Program-made: the position numbers and the translations under genes | The notes under the pieces: model-generated | The model's database searches: none | What the model was told of the DNA's origin: nothing | Seen by the model: only the letters and a program-made list of their open reading frames with translations | Shown: in pieces, positions 1 through 6,551 of the stretch | Layout: each line of letters opens with the position of its first letter | How positions within the stretch are numbered: the first letter of the stretch is position 1 | From: an uncultured Prevotella sp. | GTDB lineage: Bacteria > Bacteroidota > Bacteroidia > Bacteroidales > Bacteroidaceae | Length of the DNA: 12,356 nucleotides | Reading direction: 5' to 3' | NCBI GenBank assembly: GCA_900540885.1 | Contig: UQHJ01000068.1 | Location: 1-12,356 of the forward strand

Positions 1-75
1 GGGCGTTTAGCTCAGCTGGTTCAGAGCATCTGCCTTACAAGCAGAGGGTCGGCGGTTCGAATCCGTCAACGCCCA
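1..75 (+). tRNA. tRNA-Val (anticodon UAC), copy 1
   Basis: A complete cloverleaf can be drawn. The acceptor stem is GGGCGTT (1-7) with AACGCCC (68-74), 7 of 7 pairs. The D stem is GCTC/GAGC, the anticodon stem TCTGC/GCAGA encloses loop CTTACAA, and the T arm GGCGG-TTCGAAT-CCGTC has one G-T pair. The loop places TAC at positions 34-36, which reads valine codons. Position 75 is the discriminator A. The next bases are CAA, so the CCA tail is not encoded and must be added after transcription. The promoter lies outside the window to the left. Confidence 0.97.
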
Positions 76-110
76 CAAATATTTGCAAATAAGCCTCATA
101 GATATTTTGA

Positions 111-185
111 GGGCGTTTAGCTCAGCTGGTTCAGAGCATCTGCCTTACAAGCAGAGGGTCGGCGGTTCGAATCCGTCAACGCCCA
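111..185 (+). tRNA. tRNA-Val (anticodon UAC), copy 2
   Basis: This is an exact duplicate of the tRNA at 1-75, with the same cloverleaf, the same TAC anticodon and the same lack of an encoded CCA. A 35-base A/T-rich spacer (76-110) separates the copies; it contains the 10-base palindrome CAAATATTTG (76-85) and no clear promoter. The two tRNAs are therefore probably co-transcribed and separated by processing. An intrinsic terminator follows 10 bases after the end. Confidence 0.97.
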
Positions 186-195
186 CGTTAAACAT

Positions 196-225
196 AGGAG
201 AATCTTTAATGGTTCTCCTTTTTTT
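196..225 (+). terminator. Intrinsic terminator of the tRNA-Val pair
   Basis: AGGAGAA (196-202) pairs perfectly with TTCTCCT (213-219) across a 10-base loop, and the stem runs straight into seven consecutive T (219-225). It lies just after the second tRNA and in the same direction, so it would end the tRNA transcript. Confidence 0.85.
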
Positions 226-252
226 GTTGTTCGTTATAACCCTATAGTCCAA

Positions 253-311
253 AAATGTTTGAAACGCAGCAAGTGGGGGTGGGCCTTCCACTTGCTGCGT
301 TCCAAACATTT
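253..311 (-). terminator. Long hairpin, probable terminator of the small minus-strand gene
   Basis: Two 24-base arms (253-276 and 288-311) are complementary at 23 of 24 positions, with a single A-C mismatch, around an 11-base G-rich loop. Read on the minus strand, the hairpin starts directly after the stop codon at 313-315 and ends in TTTTT (the A run at 251-255), as expected for an intrinsic terminator. The stem is much longer than needed for termination. It also lies head-on to the tRNA transcript and could insulate the two units. Confidence 0.75.
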
Positions 312-312
312 A

Positions 313-474
313 TTATAGACGAAAGGTTTCGTCTTTCCACTCTACGAAAGGAAGTTCTTCAGTTAAAGGAAAATGGTCTATAACTTCATTGTTGTCGTTA
401 AAGACGATGACTTCGCGGTGGAGCGTTTTGCCAGAGGGTAGTACAACTCTTGCGTAGGCTATTTTGTGAAGCAT
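313..474 (-). CDS. Small conserved-looking protein, 53 aa, function unknown
   Basis: I do not recognise a named family. From the ATG at 474 the product begins MLHKIAYARVVLP and ends FVEWKDETFRL, with no signal peptide, cysteine or membrane segment. The frame can be extended upstream to a GTG at 510, but that codon lies inside the stem of the terminator at 493-532, so I chose the ATG. The pattern (short strand, LPSGK turn, xREVIVFNDNNEV, then PLTEELPFVEW) suggests a small beta-rich fold. It loosely recalls the N-terminal beta segment of amidohydrolases (inference only). The gene follows the DUF4296 lipoprotein gene in the same direction, separated from it by a strong hairpin, and is followed by another. 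Expression may rely on readthrough, since there is little room for a promoter between 475 and 492. Confidence 0.65.
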   Translation of the reverse strand: MLHKIAYARVVLPSGKTLHREVIVFNDNNEVIDHFPLTEELPFVEWKDETFRL

Positions 475-492
475 GAGGTTGAGTATAGTTTG

Positions 493-532
493 AAAAATCG
501 GATTTAGCACGGTTTAGGGTGCTAAATCCGAT
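493..532 (-). terminator. Intrinsic terminator after the DUF4296 lipoprotein gene
   Basis: ATCGGATTTAGCAC (497-510) and GTGCTAAATCCGAT (519-532) form a perfect 14-bp stem with an 8-base loop. On the minus strand the stem is followed by TTTTT (A run 493-497, sharing its last base with the stem). It lies 13 bases beyond the stop codon at 546-548 and should end the ileS-lspA-lipoprotein transcript, or attenuate it before the small gene downstream. Confidence 0.85.
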
Positions 533-545
533 ATGTTGTTTGTTG

Positions 546-1454
546 TTAGATAAAGTGTGGTTTCGTTTCGTTGCTCTTTTCTTCCTTTATTAGGCTATCG
601 CGTAGGCGTAGTTGTGGATTGTTGAGTCTTAATTTACGCTGCGTACTATCGGTGTTGAATTGATGATCTGATGTATTCTCTTCAGTAGCTTTGTTCTTAG
701 AGCGTAAGCGATATAAGCGCATGTTGGTGATAGAAGCAATACGCACTCTGTCAGCCCAAGAGGTGCATTGATAGATAAAGCAGTCAATGTGCTGAACCTT
801 AAGTTTACCTATCGTTATATTAGCTTGTTGAGGCCCGCTTGTGTAAACAAACTTTTGCATCACGGCCGTAGAGTCGCCCTCATAGTGAATAACGGCACAA
901 GCAACAACGCGTCGTTCGCCGTCGTGGTAGAACCAGTCAACGTTGAAGCACCATTGAAGTTCGTCGCCAGCTTGAATAGCAGTGTCGGCACGTTGCGTAT
1001 ATTTAAATCGGTTCGTGCTTTGAGAGTTGAGCAATAGGCTTGAGGGGCCGTGCCATATATTAAGCGTATCGTTGGAAGTGAGACTATTCTTTGCTAATAG
1101 TGCAGGAGAAGTGGGTGACTGTTCATCGCCTCCTAATTGTGCTGAAAGGTGCTCGTAGATTTTTTTGAGTTTATCTGCATGGCTTTCGTACCATTGCATC
1201 GTATGGTCGAACTCAGCTTGTGTTATGCCATACTTTTGAAATACCGCTGCTTGATAGAGTCGCGTATAATAGTTGATACTATCTGGGGCGGACTGTTGTG
1301 CTAAACTTTGTGCAAGGTGATAATCGTAGAGTATCTTTTCTAACTTGTTAGCTTCGATTACGTCTTCTGGTATGGGGTCAGAGTGGCAAGAACAGAGGCT
1401 AAAAAGTGTTAGGATAAGAGCAGGGAGGAATGATAGGCGAGTGATAACTGACAT
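546..1454 (-). CDS. DUF4296 domain lipoprotein
   Basis: The product has 302 residues. A type II signal peptide is visible: a short basic start, a hydrophobic stretch and a lipobox LCSC ending at Cys23, so the mature protein should be lipid-anchored in the cell envelope. Residues about 28-110 match the DUF4296 pattern known from Bacteroidota: IPEDVIEANKLEKILYDYHL, then a helical region where an LYQAAVFQKYGIT segment leads into a paired-helix end. Residues about 115-260 look beta-rich and are unassigned. The last 45 residues are charged and probably disordered. The molecular role of DUF4296 is unknown. The gene starts 37 bases after lspA, whose product would process this lipoprotein, and it is followed by a 14-bp terminator. 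The ATG at 1454 is preferred because it opens the signal peptide directly. Confidence 0.88.
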   Translation of the reverse strand: MSVITRLSFLPALILTLFSLCSCHSDPIPEDVIEANKLEKILYDYHLAQSLAQQSAPDSINYYTRLYQAAVFQKYGITQAEFDHTMQWYESHADKLKKIYEHLSAQLGGDEQSPTSPALLAKNSLTSNDTLNIWHGPSSLLLNSQSTNRFKYTQRADTAIQAGDELQWCFNVDWFYHDGERRVVACAVIHYEGDSTAVMQKFVYTSGPQQANITIGKLKVQHIDCFIYQCTSWADRVRIASITNMRLYRLRSKNKATEENTSDHQFNTDSTQRKLRLNNPQLRLRDSLIKEEKSNETKPHFI

Positions 1455-1491
1455 AAAACGGACTTTTATCGGGTCGAAATCGGAATCGAAA

Positions 1492-2115
1492 CTATTTTTG
1501 TTTAGCAGTGTTGAAAATGCCTAATTTGGCAATGCTCTTATAATAAAAAAGGATTAAAGCCACGGCACCACAACTGATAGAAGCATCGGCAAAGTTGAAG
1601 ATAGCGCCAAAGAAAGTGTTGCCTCCTACGAAAGGCATCCATTCGGGCCATGTGAAAAGAGGAAAGTAAAACATATCAACCACCTTACCAGAGAGAAAAG
1701 CACCATATCCTTCTCCAAAAGGTACAAGTTGAGCTAAGGAGTAGGGAGTGCTTTCGGTAAAGATGAGACCATAGAATAGATTGTCTATAATATTGCCAGC
1801 GGCTCCAGCTATAATCATAGCAACACAGCCGATGAGGCCGTAAGGGGCTTTTTGTCGGATAATTTTATTAAGAATCGTGCAGAAAAAGCCGATAGCAATA
1901 ACACGGAAGAGGGCGAGAAACATGGTGCCAACGAATTGCATGCCGAAAGCCATGCCACGGTTTTCGGTGAAGAGCAGGTGAAACCAATCACCTGCTACAC
2001 GATAGTCTTCGTGAAGCATGAAGTTCGTTTTGATCTCGATTTTAATCAGTTGGTCTATGATAATCACAGCCAATATAATGAGTATTGCTACTATATGGCG
2101 TTTGTTTATGCGCAT
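1492..2115 (-). CDS. lspA: Lipoprotein signal peptidase (signal peptidase II)
   Basis: Inner-membrane aspartyl protease that removes signal peptides from prolipoproteins after diacylglyceryl transfer. From the ATG at 2115 the product has 207 residues; the frame stays open 13 codons further upstream, but that stretch lies partly in an intergenic repeat and has no family resemblance. Visible motifs are D21 in the first membrane helix, FTENRGMAFG (49-58), the first catalytic Asp in GNIIDN (D111) and the second in FNFADASI (D177). Four hydrophobic segments fit the family topology. The protein is about 40 residues longer than the usual 160 or so, because the stretch between the two catalytic aspartates (roughly 116-172) is enlarged and rich in Phe, Pro and Gly; I recall this as common in Bacteroidota. 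It lies between a traR/dksA-type gene and a lipoprotein gene, probably in one operon with ileS, an association also common in other bacteria. Confidence 0.96.
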   Translation of the reverse strand: MRINKRHIVAILIILAVIIIDQLIKIEIKTNFMLHEDYRVAGDWFHLLFTENRGMAFGMQFVGTMFLALFRVIAIGFFCTILNKIIRQKAPYGLIGCVAMIIAGAAGNIIDNLFYGLIFTESTPYSLAQLVPFGEGYGAFLSGKVVDMFYFPLFTWPEWMPFVGGNTFFGAIFNFADASISCGAVALILFYYKSIAKLGIFNTAKQK

Positions 2116-2136
2116 GGTCAGAGGAGAAATGTAATA

Positions 2137-2230
2137 TAATGTGCAAATGTGCAAATGTGTGAATGGTTGCCTTTGTATGCTCAGTTGTTAAAACATCAAA
2201 TCATTCTCACATTCTCACATTTGCACATTA
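2137..2230 (-). repeat. Intergenic inverted repeat made of 8-bp units
   Basis: The outer arms TAATGTGCAAATGTG (2137-2151) and CACATTTGCACATTA (2216-2230) are perfect complements over 15 bases. The pairing continues inwards (2152-2165 with 2202-2215) with only three mismatches, giving arms of about 29 bases around a loop of about 36. Each arm is built of about three 8-base units of the type ATGTGCAA or ATGTGAGA. No T run follows on either strand, so it is not a standard terminator. It lies between the dksA-like gene and lspA in the operon, where it would form a strong RNA hairpin. Confidence 0.8.
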
Positions 2231-2238
2231 ACAATAGG

Positions 2239-2613
2239 TTATCTTGCTTGTTTAGCTTCAATGCTCAGTGTGGCATGAGGCACGGCACGGAGTCGCTCTT
2301 TAGGAATGAGTTTGCCTGTTACGCGGCAGATGCCGTATGTCTTGTTTTCGATGCGAAGGAGAGCAGCTTGCAGAGATTGAATAAACTTTTGTTGGCGAGC
2401 TGCCATGGTGGTAAGTTCTTCTTTGGTTTGGTTGAGAGAACCCTCTTCAAGTACCTTATAGGTAGGCATGGTGTCGTCGACGTCGTTGCCCCCTTTGTTG
2501 CTCAATGTGTCCATCATCTGCTGATAGTCACTTTTAGCAAGTTCTAATTTCTTTAAGATGATTTGCTTGAACTCTTCAAGTTCTTCATCAGAGTATCTTT
2601 TCTTTTCAGTCAT
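2239..2613 (-). CDS. TraR/DksA family transcription regulator with degenerate zinc finger
   Basis: The product has 124 residues. DksA-type proteins enter the secondary channel of RNA polymerase and alter initiation, often with ppGpp. Here residues about 8-40 and 55-92 form the two helices of a coiled coil, with an acidic tip GGNDVDDTMP (41-50) in which D44 and D47 correspond to the DxxD tip needed by DksA. The C-terminal region YGICRVTGKLIPKERLRAVP (93-112) is clearly the family's zinc-finger segment, but only one of the usual four cysteines (C96) remains; His113 is nearby. It is a typical short Bacteroidota member and begins 116 bases after ileS. The similar KLIPKERL segment makes the family assignment firm, but whether it acts like true DksA is not shown by sequence. 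Confidence 0.9.
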   Translation of the reverse strand: MTEKKRYSDEELEEFKQIILKKLELAKSDYQQMMDTLSNKGGNDVDDTMPTYKVLEEGSLNQTKEELTTMAARQQKFIQSLQAALLRIENKTYGICRVTGKLIPKERLRAVPHATLSIEAKQAR

Positions 2614-2658
2614 GGCATTTGTTAGTTATAGGTTTGTGATGTAGTGGGGTATATGAAT

Positions 2659-2712
2659 AGGCATGAGCAAGATGCACATTGTGTTTATTACGAATGCCTC
2701 TCGCTCATACCT
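2659..2712 (-). other. Possible alternative hairpins between ileS and the dksA-like gene
   Basis: In this 116-base gap (2614-2729) AGGCATGAGC (2659-2668) can pair with GCTCATACCT (2703-2712) at 9 of 10 positions, while AGGCAT (2659-2664) can instead pair with ATGCCT (2694-2699). The two forms exclude each other. No T run follows on the minus strand, so this is not an evident terminator. Nothing else is visible in the gap. Confidence 0.35.
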
Positions 2713-2729
2713 TTTCTCATAATGTCATT

Positions 2730-5700
2730 TTATGCTTTAACGATAGAAACGTTGAGCTTGAAGTCGTCAAAGTCGAATGTAGTATTGGCATTGTCGACTG
2801 TATTGCTTGTCGAGATACTGTCGGCCAATACTTGTGATGCAATGTAGTTGCCAAACGTGCTGATTGCAGCAGAAGTAGATTCGTTCTCTTCTAACACAAT
2901 ATTGATGCGGTCAGTGATTTCGAATCCGCTTTCTTTGCGGAAGGTTTGGATACGTTTTACGATTTCGCGTGCGATACCTTCGTTCTTGAGTTCAGGAGTG
3001 ATTTCGAGGTCGAGCGCAACCGTGAGTGCGCCTTCGTTAGCAACCGTCCAACCCGGCATATCTTCGCTGATGATGTCGACGTCAGTACGTTCTACTTCAA
3101 TCGTTTGTCCCTCAACTGTGAGCGAAAGTTTACCTTCAGCGTCGAGGCGATTAATATCGTCTTGGTTAAGTGCTGTAACGGCAGCATTAACGGCCTTCAT
3201 CAACTTGCCAAACTTCTTACCCATTACGCGGAAGTTACACTTTACCTTCTTCTCCAACATATTGGCATCGGCATAGCGCAACTCCTTGACATTAACTTCG
3301 TCGAGAATAAGTTGCTTAACCTGTTCAAGGTCGTCGCGCAATTGACTGTCAGTAACAGGAATAGAGATGCACTGCAGCGGTTGGCGTACAATGACGTGTT
3401 CCTTCTTACGCAGAGAAAGTGTCATAGAAGAAACGACTTGTGCTAATTCCATGCGACGTTCAAGCGCTTTATCAATGCAGGCTTCGTCAGCTTTAGGGAA
3501 AGTAGCTAAGTGTACACTCTCTGCGCTACCACAGATGCCTTGCGTTAAGTCGCTGTAAAGGCGGTCGGCATAGAAGGGAGCGATAGGAGCCATAAGTTTT
3601 GCTACGGTTACGAGGCAAGTGTAAAGCGTTTGATAAGCACTCAACTTATCAGTGTTCATACCGCCGCCCCAGAAGCGCTTACGGCTCAAGCGAACGTGCC
3701 AGTTAGAGAGGTTGTCGATGACAAACTGCTGAATCAAGCGGCCCGCCTTGGTAGGTTCGTAGTCCTCATAGTCGGCAGCAACATTCTTAATGAGCGTGTT
3801 GAGTTCAGAGAGAATCCAGCGGTCGATTTCAGGGCGCTCGTTGTAGGAAACTTGTGCTGTTTCAGGGTTGAAGTTGTCGACATTAGCGTACATGGCAAAG
3901 AAAGAGTACGTTTGGTACAATTTGCCAAAGAAAGTGCGTGCTACTTCTTGTACACCCTCTTCATCGAACTTAAGATTATCCCATGGTGAAGAGTTGGTAA
4001 TCATATACCAACGCAAGGGGTCAGAACCGTATTTCTTAATAGCACCGAAAGGCTCTACAGCATTGCCTAAGCGCTTCGACATCTTGTTGCCATTCTTGTC
4101 GAGTACGAGGCCATTACTGATAACTGCCTTAAAGGCTACGCTGTCAAATACCATTGTGGCAATGGCGTGAAGTGTAAAGAACCAACCGCGCGTTTGGTCA
4201 ACGCCTTCGGCAATGAAGTCGGCAGGATAGACGGTGCGATTGTCAAGAACCTCTTTATTCTCGAACGGATAGTGTATCTGAGCGTAAGGCATAGAACCAG
4301 AGTCAAACCAAACGTCGATCAAGTCCGTTTCACGCTTCATCGGTTTGCCCGTAGCTGAAACCAACGTAATGTTGTCAACGTAAGGACGGTGGAGGTCGAT
4401 GCGGTGGTAGTTCTCAGTAGAATAATCGCCAGGAACGAAGCCTTTATCCTTCAAGGGATTAGACGACATAAAGCCAGCTGCAACGCTCTTCTCTATTTCG
4501 TTGTAAAGTTGTTCGAGCGAACTGATGCAGATCTCCTCACGTGTCTCGGCATTGCGCCAAATAGGTAGAGGAGTGCCCCAATAACGTGAACGGCTCAGAT
4601 TCCAGTCGTTAAGATTTTCGAGCCATTTGCCGAAGCGGCCCGAACCTGTGCTGGCGGGCTTCCAGAGGATACCATTGTTAAGTTCCATCATGCGCTCTTT
4701 TAAGGCAGAGCTGCGAATGAACCAACTATCGAGTGGATAGTAGAGGATAGGTTTGTCCGTACGCCAACAGTGTGGATAGTTGTGTACGTGCTTTTCGATC
4801 TTAAAAGCCTCACCCGCTTGCTTCATTTCAAGGCAGATGATGATGTTCAAGTCTTCAGCCTTTGCTGCAGCCTTTTCGTCATACTTTCCGTCCTTGTTAA
4901 ATTCAGGTGCGTAGGCATTCTTCACGTAGTCACCAGCGTGGTGGCTGTAAGCCTCAGTGTTAACACACTTGTTTACAAACGTATCGCAGAGTTCGTCGAT
5001 AAGGTAATACTTACCCGTGAGGTCGACCATGGGGCGTGTTTCGCCAGCCTTGTTGATGAGGAAGAGCGAAGGAATGCCAGCAGCTTTCGCCACCTTGGCA
5101 TCGTCAGCACCAAAGGTGGGGGCAATGTGAACGATACCTGTACCATCCTCCGTGGTAACGTAATCGCCAGGGATTACGCGGAAGGCTAATTCTTCAAGTT
5201 CAACAAACGTGTCAATGCCTGAGGTAAAACACTTGTCAGCGTGATTAGCTGCGTATTCTTTCACCCAGACAGGAGCATTGTCTTCCACCTTTTCGGTAGG
5301 TTTCACCCATGGCATGAGTTGCTTGTAGTGCATACCTACGAGTTCGCTACCCTTCCATTCGCCAACAACGCGGTAGGGGATAACCTTGTCGCCTTGTTGG
5401 TAAGCGTCGAAGTCAGCGTTTTCGCCTTCAGCTTTGAAGTAAGCAGCCAAGCGATCCTTACCCATAATAGCGGTCATAGGTTCGCCATTATAGGGATTGA
5501 ATGTCTCAACAGCTACGTAAGTAATGTTGGGACCAACGCAGAGAGCCGTGTTAGAAGGCAATGTCCAAGGAGTCGTAGTCCATGCCAAGAAATAGGGCTT
5601 GCCCCACTTTGTCATCTCAGGTTTAGGGTCGAGAATAGCAAATTGGGCGGTAACAGTCGTATCCTTTACGTCGCGGTAGCAACCAGGTTGATTTAACTCA

Positions 5701-6275
5701 TGTGAGCTAAGTCCCGTACCAGCTGCCGGAGAGTAGGGTTGAATAGTGTAGCCCTTATAAAGAAGTCCCTTCTTGTAAAGTTGTCCGAGAAGCCACCAAA
5801 GCGTTTCGATGTAAGAGTTTTCGTAGGTAATGTAAGGGTGTTCCATGTCAACCCAATAGCCCATTAAGTGGCTAAGGTCGGTCCACTCTTGCGTAAACTT
5901 CATTACGTTTTGACGGCAACGCGCGTTATAGTCTTCGATAGAGATAGATTTACCGATGTCCTCTTTAGTAATGCCAAGTTCTTTTTCAACACCCAATTCG
6001 ACAGGAAGTCCGTGTGTGTCCCAACCAGCTTTACGCTTTACTTGGAAGCCTTGCATGGTCTTGTAACGGCAGAATACGTCCTTGATAGTACGTGCCATTA
6101 CGTGGTGAATGCCTGGATGTCCGTTAGCAGAGGGAGGACCTTCAAAAAATACGAATGAAGGGCAACCTTCGCGTTCACTCATACTCTTGTGGAATAAGTC
6201 TTGCTTGTCCCACTTGCTGAGTACATCTTCGTTCACCTCAAAGAGGTTAAGTCCGTTGCGTTCGGTAAATTTCAT
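2730..6275 (-). CDS. ileS: Isoleucine--tRNA ligase
   Basis: Class I aminoacyl-tRNA synthetase of 1181 residues that charges tRNA-Ile and edits misactivated valine. In order: the catalytic entry motif FFEGPPSANGHPGIHH (43-58), where the usual HIGH reads GIHH; AGWDTHGLPVELGVEKELG (83-101); the CP1 editing domain, with TTPWTLPSNTAL and the later GTGIVHIAPTFGADD; SRSRYWGTPLPIW; DVWFDSGSMPYA; and KMSKR (731-735). An anticodon-binding helical domain follows, then a C-terminal extension of about 200 residues as in eukaryote-like (type 2) IleRS. The usual bacterial C-terminal zinc knuckle with paired cysteines is not seen. Type 2 IleRS enzymes are often less sensitive to mupirocin; that is family knowledge and not shown here. 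It heads the block ileS-dksA-like-lspA-DUF4296. Confidence 0.98.
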   Translation of the reverse strand: MKFTERNGLNLFEVNEDVLSKWDKQDLFHKSMSEREGCPSFVFFEGPPSANGHPGIHHVMARTIKDVFCRYKTMQGFQVKRKAGWDTHGLPVELGVEKELGITKEDIGKSISIEDYNARCRQNVMKFTQEWTDLSHLMGYWVDMEHPYITYENSYIETLWWLLGQLYKKGLLYKGYTIQPYSPAAGTGLSSHELNQPGCYRDVKDTTVTAQFAILDPKPEMTKWGKPYFLAWTTTPWTLPSNTALCVGPNITYVAVETFNPYNGEPMTAIMGKDRLAAYFKAEGENADFDAYQQGDKVIPYRVVGEWKGSELVGMHYKQLMPWVKPTEKVEDNAPVWVKEYAANHADKCFTSGIDTFVELEELAFRVIPGDYVTTEDGTGIVHIAPTFGADDAKVAKAAGIPSLFLINKAGETRPMVDLTGKYYLIDELCDTFVNKCVNTEAYSHHAGDYVKNAYAPEFNKDGKYDEKAAAKAEDLNIIICLEMKQAGEAFKIEKHVHNYPHCWRTDKPILYYPLDSWFIRSSALKERMMELNNGILWKPASTGSGRFGKWLENLNDWNLSRSRYWGTPLPIWRNAETREEICISSLEQLYNEIEKSVAAGFMSSNPLKDKGFVPGDYSTENYHRIDLHRPYVDNITLVSATGKPMKRETDLIDVWFDSGSMPYAQIHYPFENKEVLDNRTVYPADFIAEGVDQTRGWFFTLHAIATMVFDSVAFKAVISNGLVLDKNGNKMSKRLGNAVEPFGAIKKYGSDPLRWYMITNSSPWDNLKFDEEGVQEVARTFFGKLYQTYSFFAMYANVDNFNPETAQVSYNERPEIDRWILSELNTLIKNVAADYEDYEPTKAGRLIQQFVIDNLSNWHVRLSRKRFWGGGMNTDKLSAYQTLYTCLVTVAKLMAPIAPFYADRLYSDLTQGICGSAESVHLATFPKADEACIDKALERRMELAQVVSSMTLSLRKKEHVIVRQPLQCISIPVTDSQLRDDLEQVKQLILDEVNVKELRYADANMLEKKVKCNFRVMGKKFGKLMKAVNAAVTALNQDDINRLDAEGKLSLTVEGQTIEVERTDVDIISEDMPGWTVANEGALTVALDLEITPELKNEGIAREIVKRIQTFRKESGFEITDRINIVLEENESTSAAISTFGNYIASQVLADSISTSNTVDNANTTFDFDDFKLNVSIVKA

Positions 6276-6316
6276 ATTTCGTTTTATTGCTTTTGTTTAA
6301 GTTATTGTTTGGTACA

Positions 6317-6372
6317 ATCTGTGCAAGTTGTAGCCCAATTATAAGGCTTTCAAAGTGATTGTTAGCACAGAT
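6317..6372 (-). promoter_or_regulatory. Structured 5' leader of ileS (inverted repeat)
   Basis: ATCTGTGC (6317-6324) and GCACAGAT (6365-6372) are perfect 8-bp complements enclosing 40 bases that can form a small AGCC/GGCT hairpin. They lie within the predicted ileS leader, near its 5' end. No T-box consensus or terminator is present. It could be a leader hairpin or a protein-binding site; its function is unknown. Confidence 0.4.
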
Positions 6373-6390
6373 ATGTTTTATAGGACGTGG

Positions 6391-6398
6391 CAAAGTTA
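6391..6398 (-). promoter_or_regulatory. Predicted -7 promoter box for ileS
   Basis: On the minus strand this reads TAACTTTG, an exact match to the Bacteroidota -7 consensus TAnnTTTG. No good -33 TTTG lies at the expected 19-21 base spacing; the upstream region is simply T-rich further away. The predicted start near 6384 would give ileS a leader of about 110 bases. The rest of the 276-base gap (6276-6551) holds only the malQ terminator. Confidence 0.55.
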
Positions 6399-6504
6399 GG
6401 CATTTTTCGTTTAAGGGGTATGAATATGTCGTAAAAAATGGTTATAGACGGGGTTGTGTGGTGATCGGTTAAAATGGTTCTATGGCTATTACTTTCGGTT
6501 GAAA

Positions 6505-6548
6505 AGAGAAAATAAGGGTGTCCTAATATTGTTTTAGGACACCCTTAT
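6505..6548 (-). terminator. Intrinsic terminator of malQ
   Basis: ATAAGGGTGTCCTAA (6512-6526) pairs perfectly over 15 bp with TTAGGACACCCTTAT (6534-6548) around a 7-base loop. On the minus strand it begins 3 bases after the malQ stop codon and is followed by a T-rich tail (TTATTTTCTCTTTTC including the stem end). There is no T run on the plus side, so it serves malQ only. Confidence 0.9.
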
Positions 6549-6551
6549 AGG

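Noticed and set aside
253..311. Long inverted repeat as ends of a mobile element
   Set aside because: The arms are only 11 bases apart with no gene between and no flanking target duplication; the position and T run fit a terminator.
475..510. GTG at 510 as the start of the small minus-strand protein
   Set aside because: The added 12 codons lie within and next to a 14-bp terminator stem and its T run; the ATG at 474 is more plausible.
2116..2154. Longer N-terminus for LspA starting at 2154
   Set aside because: The extra 13 codons run into the 8-bp-unit inverted repeat, and the family's N-terminus fits the ATG at 2115.
2848..5696. Several plus-strand open frames of 60-166 codons opposite ileS
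   Set aside because: They are antisense shadows of a strongly conserved synthetase gene, with no family motifs and no promoter of their own.
6276..6398. T-box riboswitch upstream of ileS
   Set aside because: No T-box TGGNACCGCG-like sequence, specifier stem or terminator/antiterminator pair could be found.
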